Counted from the stretch's first letter, positions 1 through 13,715 are shown. The stretch: DNA of 64,000 bases from Anas platyrhynchos (GCF_047663525.1 NC_092616.1:6260501-6324500); one strand, 5' to 3'. Made by a program: numbers and translations. Notes: a model not told the origin generated them from the sequence alone.

Positions 1-1075
1 GGGGTCCCCAAGAACCCAGATCCCAAAATATTGGGGTCCCAAGTATTGGGGTCCTGAAATATAGGGGTCCCCAGGTATTGGGGTTCCAAGGTATTGGGGT
101 CCTCAGATATTGGGGTCCCAAGTATTGGATCCCAAATTATTAGTTCCCAAAATATTGGGGTCACAAGGTATTGGGGTCCTACAAGGTATTGGGGTCCCCA
201 AGATTGGGGTCCTAAAATATTGGGACCCCAAAATATTGGGGTCCCAAAGTATTGGGGTCCTAAAGTATTGGGGTCACCAAGTATTGGGGTTCCAAAGTAT
301 TGGGGTCTCAAATTATTGGGGTCCTAAAATTTGGGTCCACAAGGTATTGGGGTCAGCAAGGACCCAGATCCCAAAATATTGGGGTCCTAAAATATTGGGG
401 TCACCAAGTATTGGGGTCCCCAGGTACTGGGGTCCCCAAGAACCCAGATCCCAAAATATTGGGGTCCTAAAATATTGGGGTCCCAAAGTATTGGGGTCTC
501 CAGGTATTGGGGTCCCCAAATATTGGGGTTCCAAAGTATTGGGGTCTCAAATTATTGGGGTCCTAAAATATTGGGGTCACAAGGTATTGGGGTCAGCAAG
601 GACCCATAAAATTTTAAAATATTGGGGTCCTAAAATATTGGGGTCCCCAGGTATTGGGGTCCTGAAGTATTGGGGTCCCCAGGTATTGGGGTCCCCAAGA
701 ACCCAGATCCCAAATTATTGGGGTTCCAAGGTATTGGGGTCCCCAAATATTGGGGTCCTAAAATATTGGGGTCACAAAATATTGGGGTCCTAAAATATTG
801 GGGTCACAAGGTATTGGAGTCCCCAAATATTGGGGTGCTGAAGTATTAGGGTCCCAAAGTATTGGGGTCCTAAAATATTGGGGTCCCCAAGGTATTGGGG
901 TCCCAAAGTATTGGGGTCACAAGGTATTGGGGTCCCCAAGTACCCAGATTCCAAAATATTGGGGTCCTAAAATAGGGTCCCATAGTATTGGGGTCACAAG
1001 GTATTGGGGTCCTAAAATATTGGGGTCACCAAGTATTGGGGTCCCCAAGGTATTGGGGTCACCAAATATGTGATG
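1..1075. repeat. 16-bp minisatellite, unit like ggggtcctaaaatatt
   Basis: About 65 imperfect 16-bp units alternate between a ggggtccc or ggggtcct half and an AT-rich half (aaaatatt, aagtatt). Some units carry a longer insert containing 'aagaacccagatccc', which recurs near 10, 366, 435 and 700 and marks a higher-order unit. All forward frames stay open for long stretches because the unit lacks stops, giving WG-rich translations that are not proteins. By position this should be intron of HSD3B7, downstream of the exon at 2370-2513. Confidence 0.9.
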
Positions 1076-2340
1076 TCACCAAAATAGGGATTTTTAGTGT
1101 CAAGGTATGCACCCCCCAAAATAATGACCTTATAACTTATAGGGTGGATGTTGGGGGTCCCCAAAATAGCAATTTTTATAGGATTGAAGCACAGATCCCC
1201 CAAAATAACGACCCTATAAGTTGTAGGGGAGACATAAGGGTCCCCAAAAACGGGGATTTTTTAGGTTTTAGGGTAAAAATTGGGGTTGATCACAAAATAG
1301 GGGTGTTTTAGGATGTAGGGTAGGAAAATGGGGATTTTTATAGGGTCAAAGCACATATACCCCCAAGATGATCCCACAAGCTATAAGGGGGATGTGAAGG
1401 GACCCCAAAAATGTGGATTTTTTAGGTTTTAGGGTAAAAACTTGGGAGAGAGTCACCCCAAAATAGGGACATTTTAGGATGTAGGGGGGTCCCCAAAAAG
1501 GGGATTTTTATAGGGTCAAAGCAAACACCCCCCCAAAAATGACCCTATAAGTTGTAGGGGAGACATAAGGGTCCCCAAAAATTGGGATTTTTTAGGTTTT
1601 AGTGTAAAAACTTGGGTTTCAGCCCAAAATAAGGGTCTTTTAGGATGTAGGGGGGTCCCGACAAAGGGGATTTTTATAGGATCAAAGGAAGTTTGATAGG
1701 GGGCCGCAGGGGGTGTAACCCTCTTGCCCAAAAATCACCCTAAAAGCTACAAGGGGTGACCCCAAGCCCCCAAACCAACTCCTGGGACCCCCAAGCCCCC
1801 CCTGGGCACCCTAAAAGTGGGGGGAGTTTTTGGGGGACCCCAAAAACCCATCGAGAACTTGGGGTTCACCCCGAAATAGGGATTTTTATAGGGTCAAAGG
1901 AGAATATCCCCCCAAATAATGACCCTATAAGCTATAAGGGGGATGTAAGGGTCCCCAAAAATGGGGATTTTTTACGTTTTAGGGTAAAAATTGGGGTTGA
2001 TCCCAAAATAGGGGTGTTTTAGGATGTAGGGGGGTCCCCAAAAAGGGGATTTTTATAGGGTCAAAGCACAGATCCTCCCAAATAATGACCCTATAAGTTG
2101 TAGGGGGGATGTAGGAGTCCCCAAAAATGGGGATTTTTTAGGTTTTAGTTAAAAACTTGGGTTTCACCCCAAAATAGGGATATTTTAGGATGTAGGGGGG
2201 TCCCCAAAATGGGGATTTTTATAGGGTCGAGGTGTTTTTCCCCCCAAATATCGACCCTAAAAGCTACAAGGGGTGACCCCAAGCCCTCAAACCAACTCCT
2301 GGGACCCCCGAGCCCCCCCCGGGCACCCTAAAAAGGGGGG
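1076..2340. repeat. Tandem repeat with about 167-bp period
   Basis: The landmark 'ggggatttttatagggtc' recurs near 1331, 1501, 1667, 1879, 2046 and 2213, mostly 166-170 bp apart. Each unit also has 'atgaccctataag' and 'ggattttttaggtttt'. Two units contain a block beginning 'caaggggtgaccccaagccc' (near 1750 and 2268). No exon is seen. Probably the same HSD3B7 intron. Confidence 0.85.
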
Positions 2341-2369
2341 GGAGTTTTTGGGGGCCCCCAAAAACGCAC

Positions 2370-2513
2370 CGTGGGCGACGTCGGGGTCGATGTGGAGGTC
2401 GAAGACGCGCAGCTCCCGCAGCTCGGGCTCGTGCTCCAGCAGCACCCGCACCAGGTGGGACCCCAATCAGCTCCCGTCTACCACCACCACCAGCCCCCGG
2501 GGGGCGCCAACGC
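2370..2513 (-). CDS. HSD3B7: HSD3B7 early exon (3-beta-hydroxysteroid dehydrogenase type 7), partial, damaged
   Basis: HSD3B7 oxidises the 3-beta-hydroxyl of 7-alpha-hydroxylated sterols in bile-acid synthesis, on the ER membrane. The minus strand has a ccccccag acceptor and ends at a G|GTGCGT donor. The second half reads LGSHLVRVLLEHEPELREL then RVFDLHIDPDVAHG, which aligns well with the start of the SDR Rossmann fold in human HSD3B7 (VVRMLLQREPRLGELRVFD). The preceding stretch should encode the glycine-rich NAD motif (TGGxGFLG) but reads LVVVVDGS, then a TGA stop, then LGSH; the next frame gives RRELIG without a stop. The motif is therefore broken by an indel, a sequence error or decay. Position downstream of SETD1A on the same strand matches human synteny. 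The remaining exons lie left of the window. Confidence 0.72.
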
Positions 2514-2519
2514 CTGGGG

Positions 2520-3780
2520 GGAGAGAAATTTGTGGGATTTGGGGGGAATTAGGGGGTTGGGGGGACTTGGGGGGGATTTGGGGGGGATAGGGGGGAAATT
2601 GGGGGTTTGGGGGGGTTGGGGGGAAATTTGGGGAGTTTGGGGGGGTTTGGAGGGGGTATTGGGGGGGTTGGGGGGAATATAGGGGGAAATTGGGGGGTTT
2701 GGGGGGGATTTTGGAAGGTTTGGGAGAGAAATTGGGGGGATTTGGGGGGTTTGGGGGCATATAGGGGGGAATTTGGGGGTTTGGGGAGGAAATTGGGGGG
2801 GTTGGGGGGGGTATGGGGGGATTTCAGGAGAGATAGGGGGGTTGGGAGGGGATGGGGGGGATTTGGGGGAAATTGGGGAAAATTTGGGGGTTTGGGGGGA
2901 TTTGGGGGGGTTGGGGGGAATTGGGGGTAAATTGGGGGTTTGGGGGGGATTGGGGTTCGAAAAAGGGGGGTTTGGGGGGCCCTGAGGGGAAGGGGAGGCG
3001 GTTTGAGGGGGATTTGGGGGGAATTGGGGGGAATTTGGGGGAGATTTGGGGTGTTTGGGGGGGAATTGAGGGGGGTTGGGGGGCGAATTGGGAGCTTTGG
3101 GGGAGTTTGGGGGGGATTTGGGGGTTTGGGGGGAAATTTGGGGGTTTGGGGGGGACATGGGGGGGATTTTAAGGGGGTTGGGGGCGTTTGGGGGGATTTG
3201 AAGGGATTTGGGGGGGTTTGGGGGGGATATGGGGGGGTTAGGGTAGGGATTTAGGGGGGTTGGGGGGAAATTTGGGGGTTTTGGGGGGAAATGGGGGAAA
3301 ATTGGGGAAAAATTTGGGGGGGTTGGGGGGATTATGGGGGTTTGGGGGGATATGGGGGGGTTTAGGGGGGATTTGGGAGGGATATGGGGGAGGTTGAGGG
3401 GGGATTAGGGATTTGGGGGAAATTTGGGGGTTTGGGGGGATTTGGGGGGGATATGGGGGGGTTTGGGGGGAATTGGGGGGAAAATTGGGGGTTTTGGGGG
3501 AGTTTTGGGGGTAAAAATGTCTTTTGGGGCAAGTTGGGGGCAAAACGGGGGGGGGGTTGGGAGGAAATTTGGGCTGTTTGGGGGAATTTGTAGCTTTTGG
3601 GAGGGATTTGGGGTTTGGGGGGGAATTGGGGTGGATTTGGGCAACTTTGGGGTAAATTTGGGCTACTTTGGGACACCCCAACCCCCCCCAAGAACCGAAT
3701 TGGGGGGGGGGGACCGGGAAACCCAAAGCGGGGGGAAGGGCCCCAGGGGTCCCAAAAAGGAGGAAGGGGGGGGGTCCCCT
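2520..3780. repeat. G-rich minisatellite (GGGGGG-ATT/TTT units)
   Basis: Runs of four to seven G are separated by att, aatt or ttt for about 1.2 kb, all on the plus strand. All frames are open, giving glycine/tryptophan-rich forward and proline-rich reverse translations. There are hundreds of possible G-quadruplex tracts. By position it is the HSD3B7 intron between a candidate first exon (3808 and up) and the exon at 2370-2513. Confidence 0.9.
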
Positions 3781-3807
3781 CCCCCCCCCCCCCCCCAAAA
3801 TCCATAC

Positions 3808-3950
3808 CTGGGGGTCGCCGTTTTCGGGGGTGCCTCCATGGCCCCGGGGGCTGCTTGGGGGGCCAAAAAATCCCAAAACTCCTCCGGGCCCCGCCCCCGG
3901 GGGAGGAGGAAGCTGAAGGGGGGGGGGGGGGGGGGCGGGGAAGGAGCTGA
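3808..3950 (-). CDS. HSD3B7: Candidate first exon of HSD3B7
   Basis: On the minus strand an ATG at 3839-3837 lies in good context (GGGGCCATGGAGG) and opens a short frame, MEAPPKTATP, that runs to a CCCCAG|GTATGG donor at 3808/3807. The leader is GC-rich and lies just downstream of the promoter-like block at 4.1-4.4 kb. I do not recognise the peptide, and joining it to the exon at 2370-2513 gives the frame that lacks the internal stop but also lacks the NAD motif. It may instead be 5' UTR. The upper boundary is a guess. Confidence 0.3.
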
Positions 3951-4079
3951 GCCCTGCCGGCCGCCCCCCCCCGCTCAGTTAGCCGCGCCCTACGCAAGGC
4001 CGAGGCTTTGCGGCCTACACGGAGCCCCCCCCTCTAAATCCCCCCCCCCCCTTTAATCCAACGCCCAATTCATAATCTA

Positions 4080-4380
4080 GGAACCCCCCCCGTTTAATTT
4101 GGGGCCCATTTGGTAGTATGAGTGGGCCCAACTAATTAGGAGGCGCCTTAAAAGCCCACCAGCCCCCCCCCCCCCCCCCCCATTCAAGGGGCGCGGCCTA
4201 GTGTCGGCCGTGGGCTGCGGTCGCCATGGCAACGCCGTGACCTTTGCCCCCCCGCCCCTCTCTGGTGTCTGATCGTTTCTTCCCCCTCATGTGACCACGC
4301 CCCCTCCCCCTGCCCGTGCGCTGATTGGTTCGCGCCGAGGCCACGCCCCCCGCTCTAGCCCCGCCCGTCCTTCCCCCCCC
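4080..4380 (-). promoter_or_regulatory. Promoter-like block, probably HSD3B7
   Basis: A non-repetitive CpG-rich stretch holds several good factor sites. An RFX X-box palindrome (GTCGCCATGGCAAC) is at 4220-4233. A DR1 nuclear-receptor element, GGGGCAAAGGTCA on the minus strand, is at 4238-4250 and matches HNF4A/RXR sites. A TCATGTGAC E-box is at 4288-4296, a CCAAT box (attgg) at 4324-4328, and CACGCCCC/GC boxes flank it. HSD3B7 is a liver bile-acid gene, so an HNF4-type site is plausible. Assignment rests on position upstream of the minus-strand HSD3B7 exons. Confidence 0.55.
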
Positions 4381-4424
4381 CCCCCCTCAGGGAGAGTCCC
4401 GGGGGCTCCAGCCCCCCCCCCGGC

Positions 4425-5790
4425 CTTTGGGGACCCCCCTAAATTATTGGGACCCTCCTAAAATTATCGGAGACCCCCCAAAATTATTGGGGACCCCCCA
4501 AAATCATTGGGACCTCCACAAATTATCTGAATGCCCCCTAAAATATTTGGGGACCCCCCAAAATTATCCAAATTCCCCTAAAAATTATTGGGGACCACCC
4601 CTTAATTGTTGGGACCCCCCCTAAAATTTTGGGGACCACCCCCAAATTATCCATATTACCCTAAAATTATTGGCGACCTCCCCCTAATTATTCGGATCCC
4701 CCCTAAATTATCCAAATTCCCCCAAAATTATTGGGACCCCCCCAAAATTATCCAAATTCCCCTAAAATTATTGGGGACCCCCCTAAAATTATAGGGATCC
4801 CCCTAAATTATTGGGGAAACCCTAAAATTCTTGGGACCCCCCCCAAATTGTTGGGGACTCCCCCAAAATTACTGGGAGTCCCCCAAAATTATTGGGACTC
4901 CCCCAAAATTATGGAGGACCCCCCCAAAATTATTGGGGACCCCCCCAAATTATTGATACCCCCCAAAATTATTGGGAACCTCCCCAAATTATTGGACCCC
5001 CCGAACTATTGACACCCCCCCCCCCAAATTATTGGGACTCCCCCAAATTATTGGGGACCCCCCCCAAGACCCCCTTAATGGTGACCAGGACCCCCCCAAA
5101 TCCCCCCCCGAGACCCTCCCTAAATATTGTCACCCCCCCCATACATTGGGGACCCCCCCCAAATATTAACGACCCCCCCCATATACTGGAACCCCCCCCA
5201 AGGATGAGGACCCCCCCAGACCACCCTGAGACCCCCCCCAAGACATTGGGGACCCCCCCCAAAATATTGGGGACCCCCCCCAATACCCTCCCCGAGTTAT
5301 TGAGGACCCCCCCCATATTTTGGGGACCCCCCCCAAATATTAAAGACCCCCCCCAGATCTCAAAATCCCCCCCCATATCTCACCCTAAATGTTAGCACCC
5401 CCCAACTCCCCAGACCCCCCCCAAATATTAAGGTGACCCCCCCAAGACATTGGGGACCCCCCCCCAAATATTAACGACCCCCCCAAGTCCCCCGAACCCC
5501 CGCCCCACAAGGTGACCAGGACCCCCCCAAGACCCCTGCGGAGACCCCCCCCAAGATATTGGGGACCCCCCCAAGACCCCTCCCCAGCCATCCAGGACCC
5601 CCCACATTTGGATACCCTCCCAAATATTAAAGACCCCCCCAATATCTCAAAATTCCCCCCCAACCCCCCTTACGGTGACCAGGACCCCCCAAAACCCCCC
5701 AAACAATCCCCAAGGCACCCCCCCAAGACACTGAAGTACCCCCCAAGCAATTCAGGGACCCCCCCACCCCAAAAAAACTCCCCAGTCTCA
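4425..5790. repeat. C-rich minisatellite, unit about 20 bp (ccccccaaaattattgggga)
   Basis: About 65 units; the left part (to about 5050) is built on 'aaaattattggggacc' and the right part on 'ccccccccaaatattaaggacc' and 'ccaagacattgggg'. C runs are on the plus strand, opposite to the 2.5-3.8 kb block. It separates the HSD3B7 promoter-like block from the candidate SETD1A 3' end. No exon seen. Confidence 0.9.
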
Positions 5791-6080
5791 AAGCTCAATG
5801 GCCACTTTATAAAAATGGGGGGGGCCGGGGACCTCTCCCAGCACGAACATATGTACAGGGGCATTTACAGGAGGGGGGGGGGGGGTTCTGGTGCCCTCCC
5901 CTCCCCCCGGGGGGGTATTTACAGAGCCGGGGGGGGGGCGCGCACACACCCCGGGGGGGGGGTCAATGTACAGGTATGTACAGCCGGACGCGCCCGGGGT
6001 TTCTACAAAGAAACAGCCAACGAACGGCAAAAAAAAAAAAAAAGTGCCTTCTCCGGGGAAAAGGGGGGGCCGTGGGGGGG
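5791..6080 (-). other. SETD1A: Candidate distal 3' UTR of SETD1A with Pumilio sites
   Basis: This short non-repetitive stretch reads as a 3' UTR on the minus strand. It contains three exact UGUA(C/A)AUA Pumilio elements (complements at 5850-5857, 5916-5923, 5975-5982), a T-rich tract from the 15-bp A run near 6030, and a TATAAA variant poly(A) signal at 5811-5806 followed by GTGG and CTTTGAG. It lies 2.7 kb beyond the SETD1A stop codon, with only minisatellites between. Assignment to SETD1A is inference from strand and position; an unrelated transcript end is possible. Confidence 0.5.
5806..5811 (-). promoter_or_regulatory. SETD1A: Candidate poly(A) signal TATAAA
   Basis: TATAAA on the minus strand, a known weaker variant of AATAAA, at the far end of the candidate SETD1A 3' UTR. 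No canonical AATAAA is nearby. Confidence 0.35.
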
Positions 6081-6094
6081 CGGGCGTGGTCGCC

Positions 6095-7215
6095 AGTGGG
6101 GTGGCATGGCCGCCGGGGTCATCGTTGGGGTGTCATGGCCGCCAGGGTGTCATGGCCGCCATCGAGGTGTCATGGCTGCCGTGGTCATCGTTGGGGTGTC
6201 ATGGCCGCCGTCGAGGTGTCATGGCTGCCGTTGAGGTGTCATGGCTGCCAGGGTGTCATGGCCGCTGGGGTCATTGTTGTGGTGTCATGGCCGCCGGGGT
6301 GGTGTCATGGCTGCCGTTGGGGTGTCATGGCTGCCATCGAGGTGTCATGGCTGCCGTGGTCATCGCTGTGGTGTCATGGCCGCCAGGGTGTCATGGCCGC
6401 CATCGAGGTGTCATGGCTGCTGTCGAGGTGTCATGGCCGCCAGGGTGTCATGGCTGCTGGGGTCATCATTGTGGTGTCATGGCTGCCTTGGTGGTGTCAT
6501 GGCTGCCAGGGTGGTGTCATGGCTGCCAGGGTGTCATGGCCGCCATCAGGGTGTCATGGCCGCCGTTGAGGTGTCATGGCTGCCGTGGTCATCGTTGGGG
6601 TGTCATGGCCGCCAGGGTGTCATGGCTGCCAGGGTGTCATGGCTACCTTGGTGGTGTCATGGCCGCTGTGGTCATCACTGGGGTGTCATGGCTGCCACCA
6701 AGGTGTCATGGCTGCCAGGGTGTCATGGCCGCCGTTGAGGTGTCATGGCTGCCGTGGTCATCGCTGTGGTGTCATGGCCGCCAGGGTGTCATGGCCGCCA
6801 TCGGGGTGTCATGGCTGCCATTGAGGTGTCATGGCCGCCAGGGTGTCATGGCTGCTGGGGTGGTGTCATGGCTGCTGGGGTCATTGTTGTGGTGTCATGG
6901 TCGCCGTCAAGGTGTCATGGCCACCGTCGGGGTGTCATGGCTGCCGTGGTCATCGTTGAGGTATCATGGCTGCCCTGGTCGTTGTTGGGGTGTCATGGCC
7001 GCCATCGAGGTGTCATGGCTGCTGTCGAGGTGTCATGGCCGCCGAGGTGTCATGGCTGCCGCTGAGGTGTCATGGCCGCCGTCGGGGTGTCATGGCTGCC
7101 GGGGTGTCATGGCTGCCTTGGTGGTGTCATGGCCGCCGGGGTGTCATGGCCGCCATCGAGGTGTCATGGCCGCCATTGAGGTGTCATGGCCGCCTTGGTG
7201 GTGTCAGCGCTGCCT
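6095..7215. repeat. Minisatellite of ggtgtcatgg(c/t)(c/t)gcc units
   Basis: Units of roughly 18 bp (ggtgtcatggccgccatcga and variants), with longer units carrying 'gtggtcatcgttg'. A 464-codon open frame spans it (5891-7285) but is VSWLPxxCHG-type repeat translation, open in all forward frames. Sits within the interval between the SETD1A stop codon and its candidate poly(A) site, so it may be transcribed as 3' UTR. Confidence 0.9.
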
Positions 7216-8445
7216 TTGGGGTCGTCACGGTGAGCACCACGATGACGTCACACCAACCACGATGACGTCACACCAACCACGATGACGTCACACCAACCAC
7301 GATGACGTCACACCAACCTCATTGACCTCTCACCAACCACGGTGATGACCATGGTGACCATCACGATGACCTCACACCAACCATGACGACCTCTTGCCAA
7401 CCACGTTGACTTCTCACCAACATCGTTGACCTCTTGCCAACCACGGTGATGACCACGATGATGACCATGGTGATGACCATGACGACCTCTTGCCAACCAC
7501 GATGACCCAACACCAACAACGATGACCTCTTGCCAACCACATTGATGACCTCTTCCCAACGCTGATGATGCACCACCAACGCCGATGACCTCTTGCCAAC
7601 TGCGTTGACTTCTCACCAACATCGTTGACCTCTTGCCAACCAAAGTGATGACCACGGTGATGACCATGATGACTTCTTGCCAACACCGATGACCCAACGC
7701 CAACCACACCGACGACCTCTTGCCAACTGCGTTGACCTCTTGCCAACCATGGTGATGACCTCTTGCCAACCACGTTGACTTCATGCCAACCACCATGACC
7801 TCTTGCCAACCGCGTTGACTTCTCACCAACATCGTTGACCTCTTCCAACCATGGTGATGACCACGGCGATCACCACGATGACCTCACACCAACAACGATG
7901 ACCCAACGCCAACCACGATGACTTCTCACCAACATCGTTGACCTCTTGCCAACCATGGTGATGACCATGATGACCTCTCGCCAACCACGATGACCCAACA
8001 CCAACCACGATGACCTCTTGCCAACTGCGTTGACCTCTTGCCAACCATGGTGATGACCTCTTGCCAACCACGTTGACTTCTCACCAACATCGTTGACCTC
8101 TTGCCAACCATGGTGATGACCACGATGACCTCTTGCCAACACCGATGACCCAACACCAACAACGATGACCTCTTGCCAACCATGGTGATGACACCATGCC
8201 AACCACATTGACTTCTCACCAACATTGTTGACCTCTTGCTAACCATGGTGATGACCACGGTGACCTCTTGCCAACGCCGATGACCCAGCACCAACAACGA
8301 TGACCTCTTGCCAACCATGGTGATGACCATGGTGATGACCACGACGACCTCTTGCCAAAGACATTGATGACCTCTTGCCAACGATGATGACCCAACACCA
8401 CCACGTTGACCTCTTGCCAACCACGTTGACTTCTCCCCAACGCCG
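7216..8445. repeat. Minisatellite of ctcttgccaaccacgatgac units
   Basis: Starts with exact 20-bp repeats of a cacgatgacgtca unit (7238-7315), containing the CRE-like TGACGTCA, then continues as mixed units of ctcttgccaacc, acgatgacc and atggtgatgacc. The reverse strand gives long open frames rich in WQEVxxVG; these are repeat artefacts. Adjacent to the previous array and also inside the presumed SETD1A 3' UTR interval. Confidence 0.9.
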
Positions 8446-8455
8446 CTGCCTCCTC

Positions 8456-8751
8456 GCCCACCAGAAGGCCCACCACCAGGCCCACCAGAAGGCCCACCAG
8501 AAGGCCCACCACCAGGCCCACCAGAAGGCCCACCATCAGGCCCACCATCAGGCCCACCACCAGGCCCACCAGAAGGCCCACCACCAGGCCCACCAGAAGG
8601 CCCACCAGAAGGCCCACCACCAGGCCCACCAGAAGGCCCACCATCAGGCCCACCATCAGGCCCACCACCAGGCCCACCAGAAGGCCCACCACCAGGCCCA
8701 CCAGAAGGCCCACCACCAGGCCCACCACCAGGCCCACCACCGGGCCCACCA
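8456..8751. repeat. 12-bp minisatellite gcccaccagaag / gcccaccaccag / gcccaccatcag
   Basis: About 25 tandem 12-bp units in three variants, with a higher-order block repeated (8486-8600 resembles 8588-8700). Both strands stay open because the unit is a multiple of three, giving QKAHHQAH forward and VGLLVGLV reverse. It ends 10 bp before the SETD1A stop codon, so in the transcript it begins directly after the coding sequence. Confidence 0.92.
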
Positions 8752-8760
8752 CGCGGTGGC

Positions 8761-8934
8761 CTAGTTGAGCGTGCCGCGGCAGCTCTCGGTGCGGCACAGG
8801 CAGGGGATTTTGGTGTCCTCGATGGGGAACTTGTAGTCGTAGGTGATCTCCTCGTTGACCCCGATGGGCTGCTTCGAGTAGATGACGATCTTCTTCTGCG
8901 CCTCGATGGTGATCACCTTGGCGTAGCAGTTGGG
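8761..8934 (-). CDS. SETD1A: SETD1A last exon: end of SET and post-SET domain
   Basis: SETD1A is the catalytic subunit of a SET1/COMPASS complex that methylates histone H3 lysine 4 at active promoters. This exon reads [20 protein letters not shown], then [20 protein letters not shown], then [17 protein letters not shown] and a TAG stop at 8763-8761. It is nearly identical to the human C-terminus. The NHCCTPNC cofactor-binding motif is completed across the junction with the exon at 9019-9156. YDYKFP is the conserved catalytic-tyrosine segment, and CLCRTESC carries the zinc-binding post-SET cysteines. The acceptor is ccgcag, phase 0. The frame is intact for all 57 sense codons. Confidence 0.97.
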   Translation of the reverse strand, partial: PNCYAKVITIEAQKKIVIYSKQPIGVNEEITYDYKFPIEDTKIPCLCRTESCRGTLN

Positions 8935-9000
8935 CTGCGGTGGTGGAGAGGACGCCAGGGGGTCACGGGGGTGGAATTTGGGGCGGTTTGGGGTTTTTTA

Positions 9001-11552
<2,552 letters not shown>

Positions 11553-11597
11553 TCAATGGTGTTGGGGACGCCCAACTGAAGAGCGTCGGCGACCCAA

Positions 11598-13640
11598 GGT
11601 GTCAACGCAACGCGGCGTCAACCCAAGGTGTCACCAACCCAACCCAACGTGTCACCAACCCAACGTGTCACCAACCCAACGTGTCACCAACCCAACGTGT
11701 CACCAACTCAACGCGTCACCAACCCAACGCGTCACCAACCCAACGTGTCACCAACCCAACGTGTCATCAACCCAACGCGTCACCAACCCAACGCGTCACC
11801 AACCCAACGCGTCACCAACTCAACGTGTCACCAACCCAACGTGTCACCAACCCAACGTGTCACCAACTCAACGTGTCACCAACTCAACGTGTCACCAACC
11901 CAACGCGTCACCAACCCAACGTGTCACCAACCCAACGTGTCATCAACCCAACGCGTCACCAACCCAACGTGTCACCAACCCAACGTGTCACCAACCCAAC
12001 GCGTCATCAACCCAACGTGTCACCAACCCAACGTGTCACCAACCCAACGCGTCACCAACCCAACGCGTCACCAACCCAACGCGTCACCAACCCAACCCAA
12101 CGTGTCACCAACCCAACGTGTCACCACCCCAACGCGTCACCAACCCAACGCGTCACCAACCCAACCCAACGTGTCACCAACCCAACGTGTCACCACCCCA
12201 ACGCGTCACCAACCCAACGCGTCACCAACCCAACCCAACGCGTCATCATCCCAACGCGTCGTTGACCCAATGCATCATCACCCCAACACATCGCCAACCC
12301 AACGCGTCGCCCACCCAATGCATGTGAAGACACGGGGCCAACCCAACGCGTCGTCAATGCAACACGTCGTCAACGCAACGCGTCACCAACCCAACGTGTC
12401 ACCAACCCAACGTGTCACCAACCCAACGTGTCGTCAACCCAACACGTTGTCATCCCAACACGTCACCCACCCAACATGTCACCAACCCAATGCGTTGTTG
12501 ACCCAACGCGTCATCATCCCAACACGTCGTCATCCCAACATGTCACCAACCCAACGCGTCATTGACCCAACGTGCTGCCAACCCAACATGCCACCAACGC
12601 AACGCGTCGTCATCCCAACACGTCACCAACCCAACGCGTCGCCCACCCAACCCAACGTGTCATCATCCCAACGCATCGCCAACCCAACGCGCCGCCCACC
12701 CAACGCGTCATCATCCCAAGGTGTCACCAACCCAACGCGCCGCCATCCCAACGTGCGTGAAGACGTGTCGTCAACCCAACGCATCAACCCAATGCATCGC
12801 CAACCCAACACGTCGCCCACCCAACCCAACGTGTCATCATCCCAACGCGCCACCCACCCAACGCATCAACACAATTCATCGCCAACCCAACGTGCGTGAA
12901 GATGCGTCACCAACCCAACGCATCACCAACTCAACGCATCACCAACCCAATGCGTCATCATCCCAATGCATCGCCAACCCAAAGCGCGTGAAGACATGGG
13001 GCCAACCCAATGCATCGCCCACCCAACGCGTTGTCATCCCAACACGTCGCCCACCCAACCCAACACGTCATCATCCCAACGCGTCGCCAACCTAACGCAT
13101 CATTGACCCAACGCGCTGCCCACCCAACCCAACGCATCACCAACCCAACCCAACGTGTCATCAACCCAACGCGTCGTCAACCCAACATGTCGCCAACCCA
13201 ACGCGTCGCCCACCCAACGTGTCGTTGACCCAATGCGTCATCATCTCAACGCGCTGCCCACCCAACACGTCATCATCCCAACGTGTCGTCAACCCAACCC
13301 GTTGGCATCCCAACACGTCATCAACCCAACGCGCCGCCCACCCAACCCAACGCGTTGTCAACCCAACGCGTCACCCACCCAACACACGTGAAGACACGGG
13401 GCCAACCCAATGCGTCGTCAACCCAACGCGTCACCAACCCAACACGCGTGAAGACGCGTTGTCAACCCAACGCATCAACCCAACGCATCGCCAACCCAAC
13501 GCGTCGCCCACCCAACACGCGTGAAGACACGGGGCCAACCCAACACGCCGCCGCCAACGCAGCGGTCACCAACCCAACACATCACCAACCCAACGCGTCG
13601 CCCACCCAACGCATCGCCTCCCCCAACACGTGCACAGACG
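11598..13640. repeat. SETD1A intron: 16-bp minisatellite gcgtcaccaacccaac
   Basis: Well over 100 units of 16 bp, most carrying ACGCGTC or ACGTGTC, so CpG density is very high. From about 12310 the array degenerates and includes recurring 'gtgaagacacggggccaaccc' inserts (near 12325, 12985, 13388, 13522). Because 16 is not a multiple of three, the three forward frames give the same peptide (NPTxHQPNxSPTQRVx), producing three overlapping long open frames that are not genes. Confidence 0.93.
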
Positions 13641-13715
13641 GGCACCGACAACCACCCACAGGCACGTCACCGTGCACCCTCCGACTCTCCGACACCACCA
13701 CCCCCAACGTCCCAC

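Noticed and set aside
5891-7285. 464-codon plus-strand open frame (VSWLPxxCHGR-type)
   Set aside because: It is the translation of an 18-bp-type minisatellite that lacks stops. Overlapping frames give the same kind of peptide, and there is no homology or splice context.
8216-8797. Minus-strand VGLLVGLVVGL peptide resembling a membrane or antifreeze-like repeat protein
   Set aside because: It is the 12-bp minisatellite just after the SETD1A stop codon. It has no start context, and its last codons run out of frame into the SETD1A exon.
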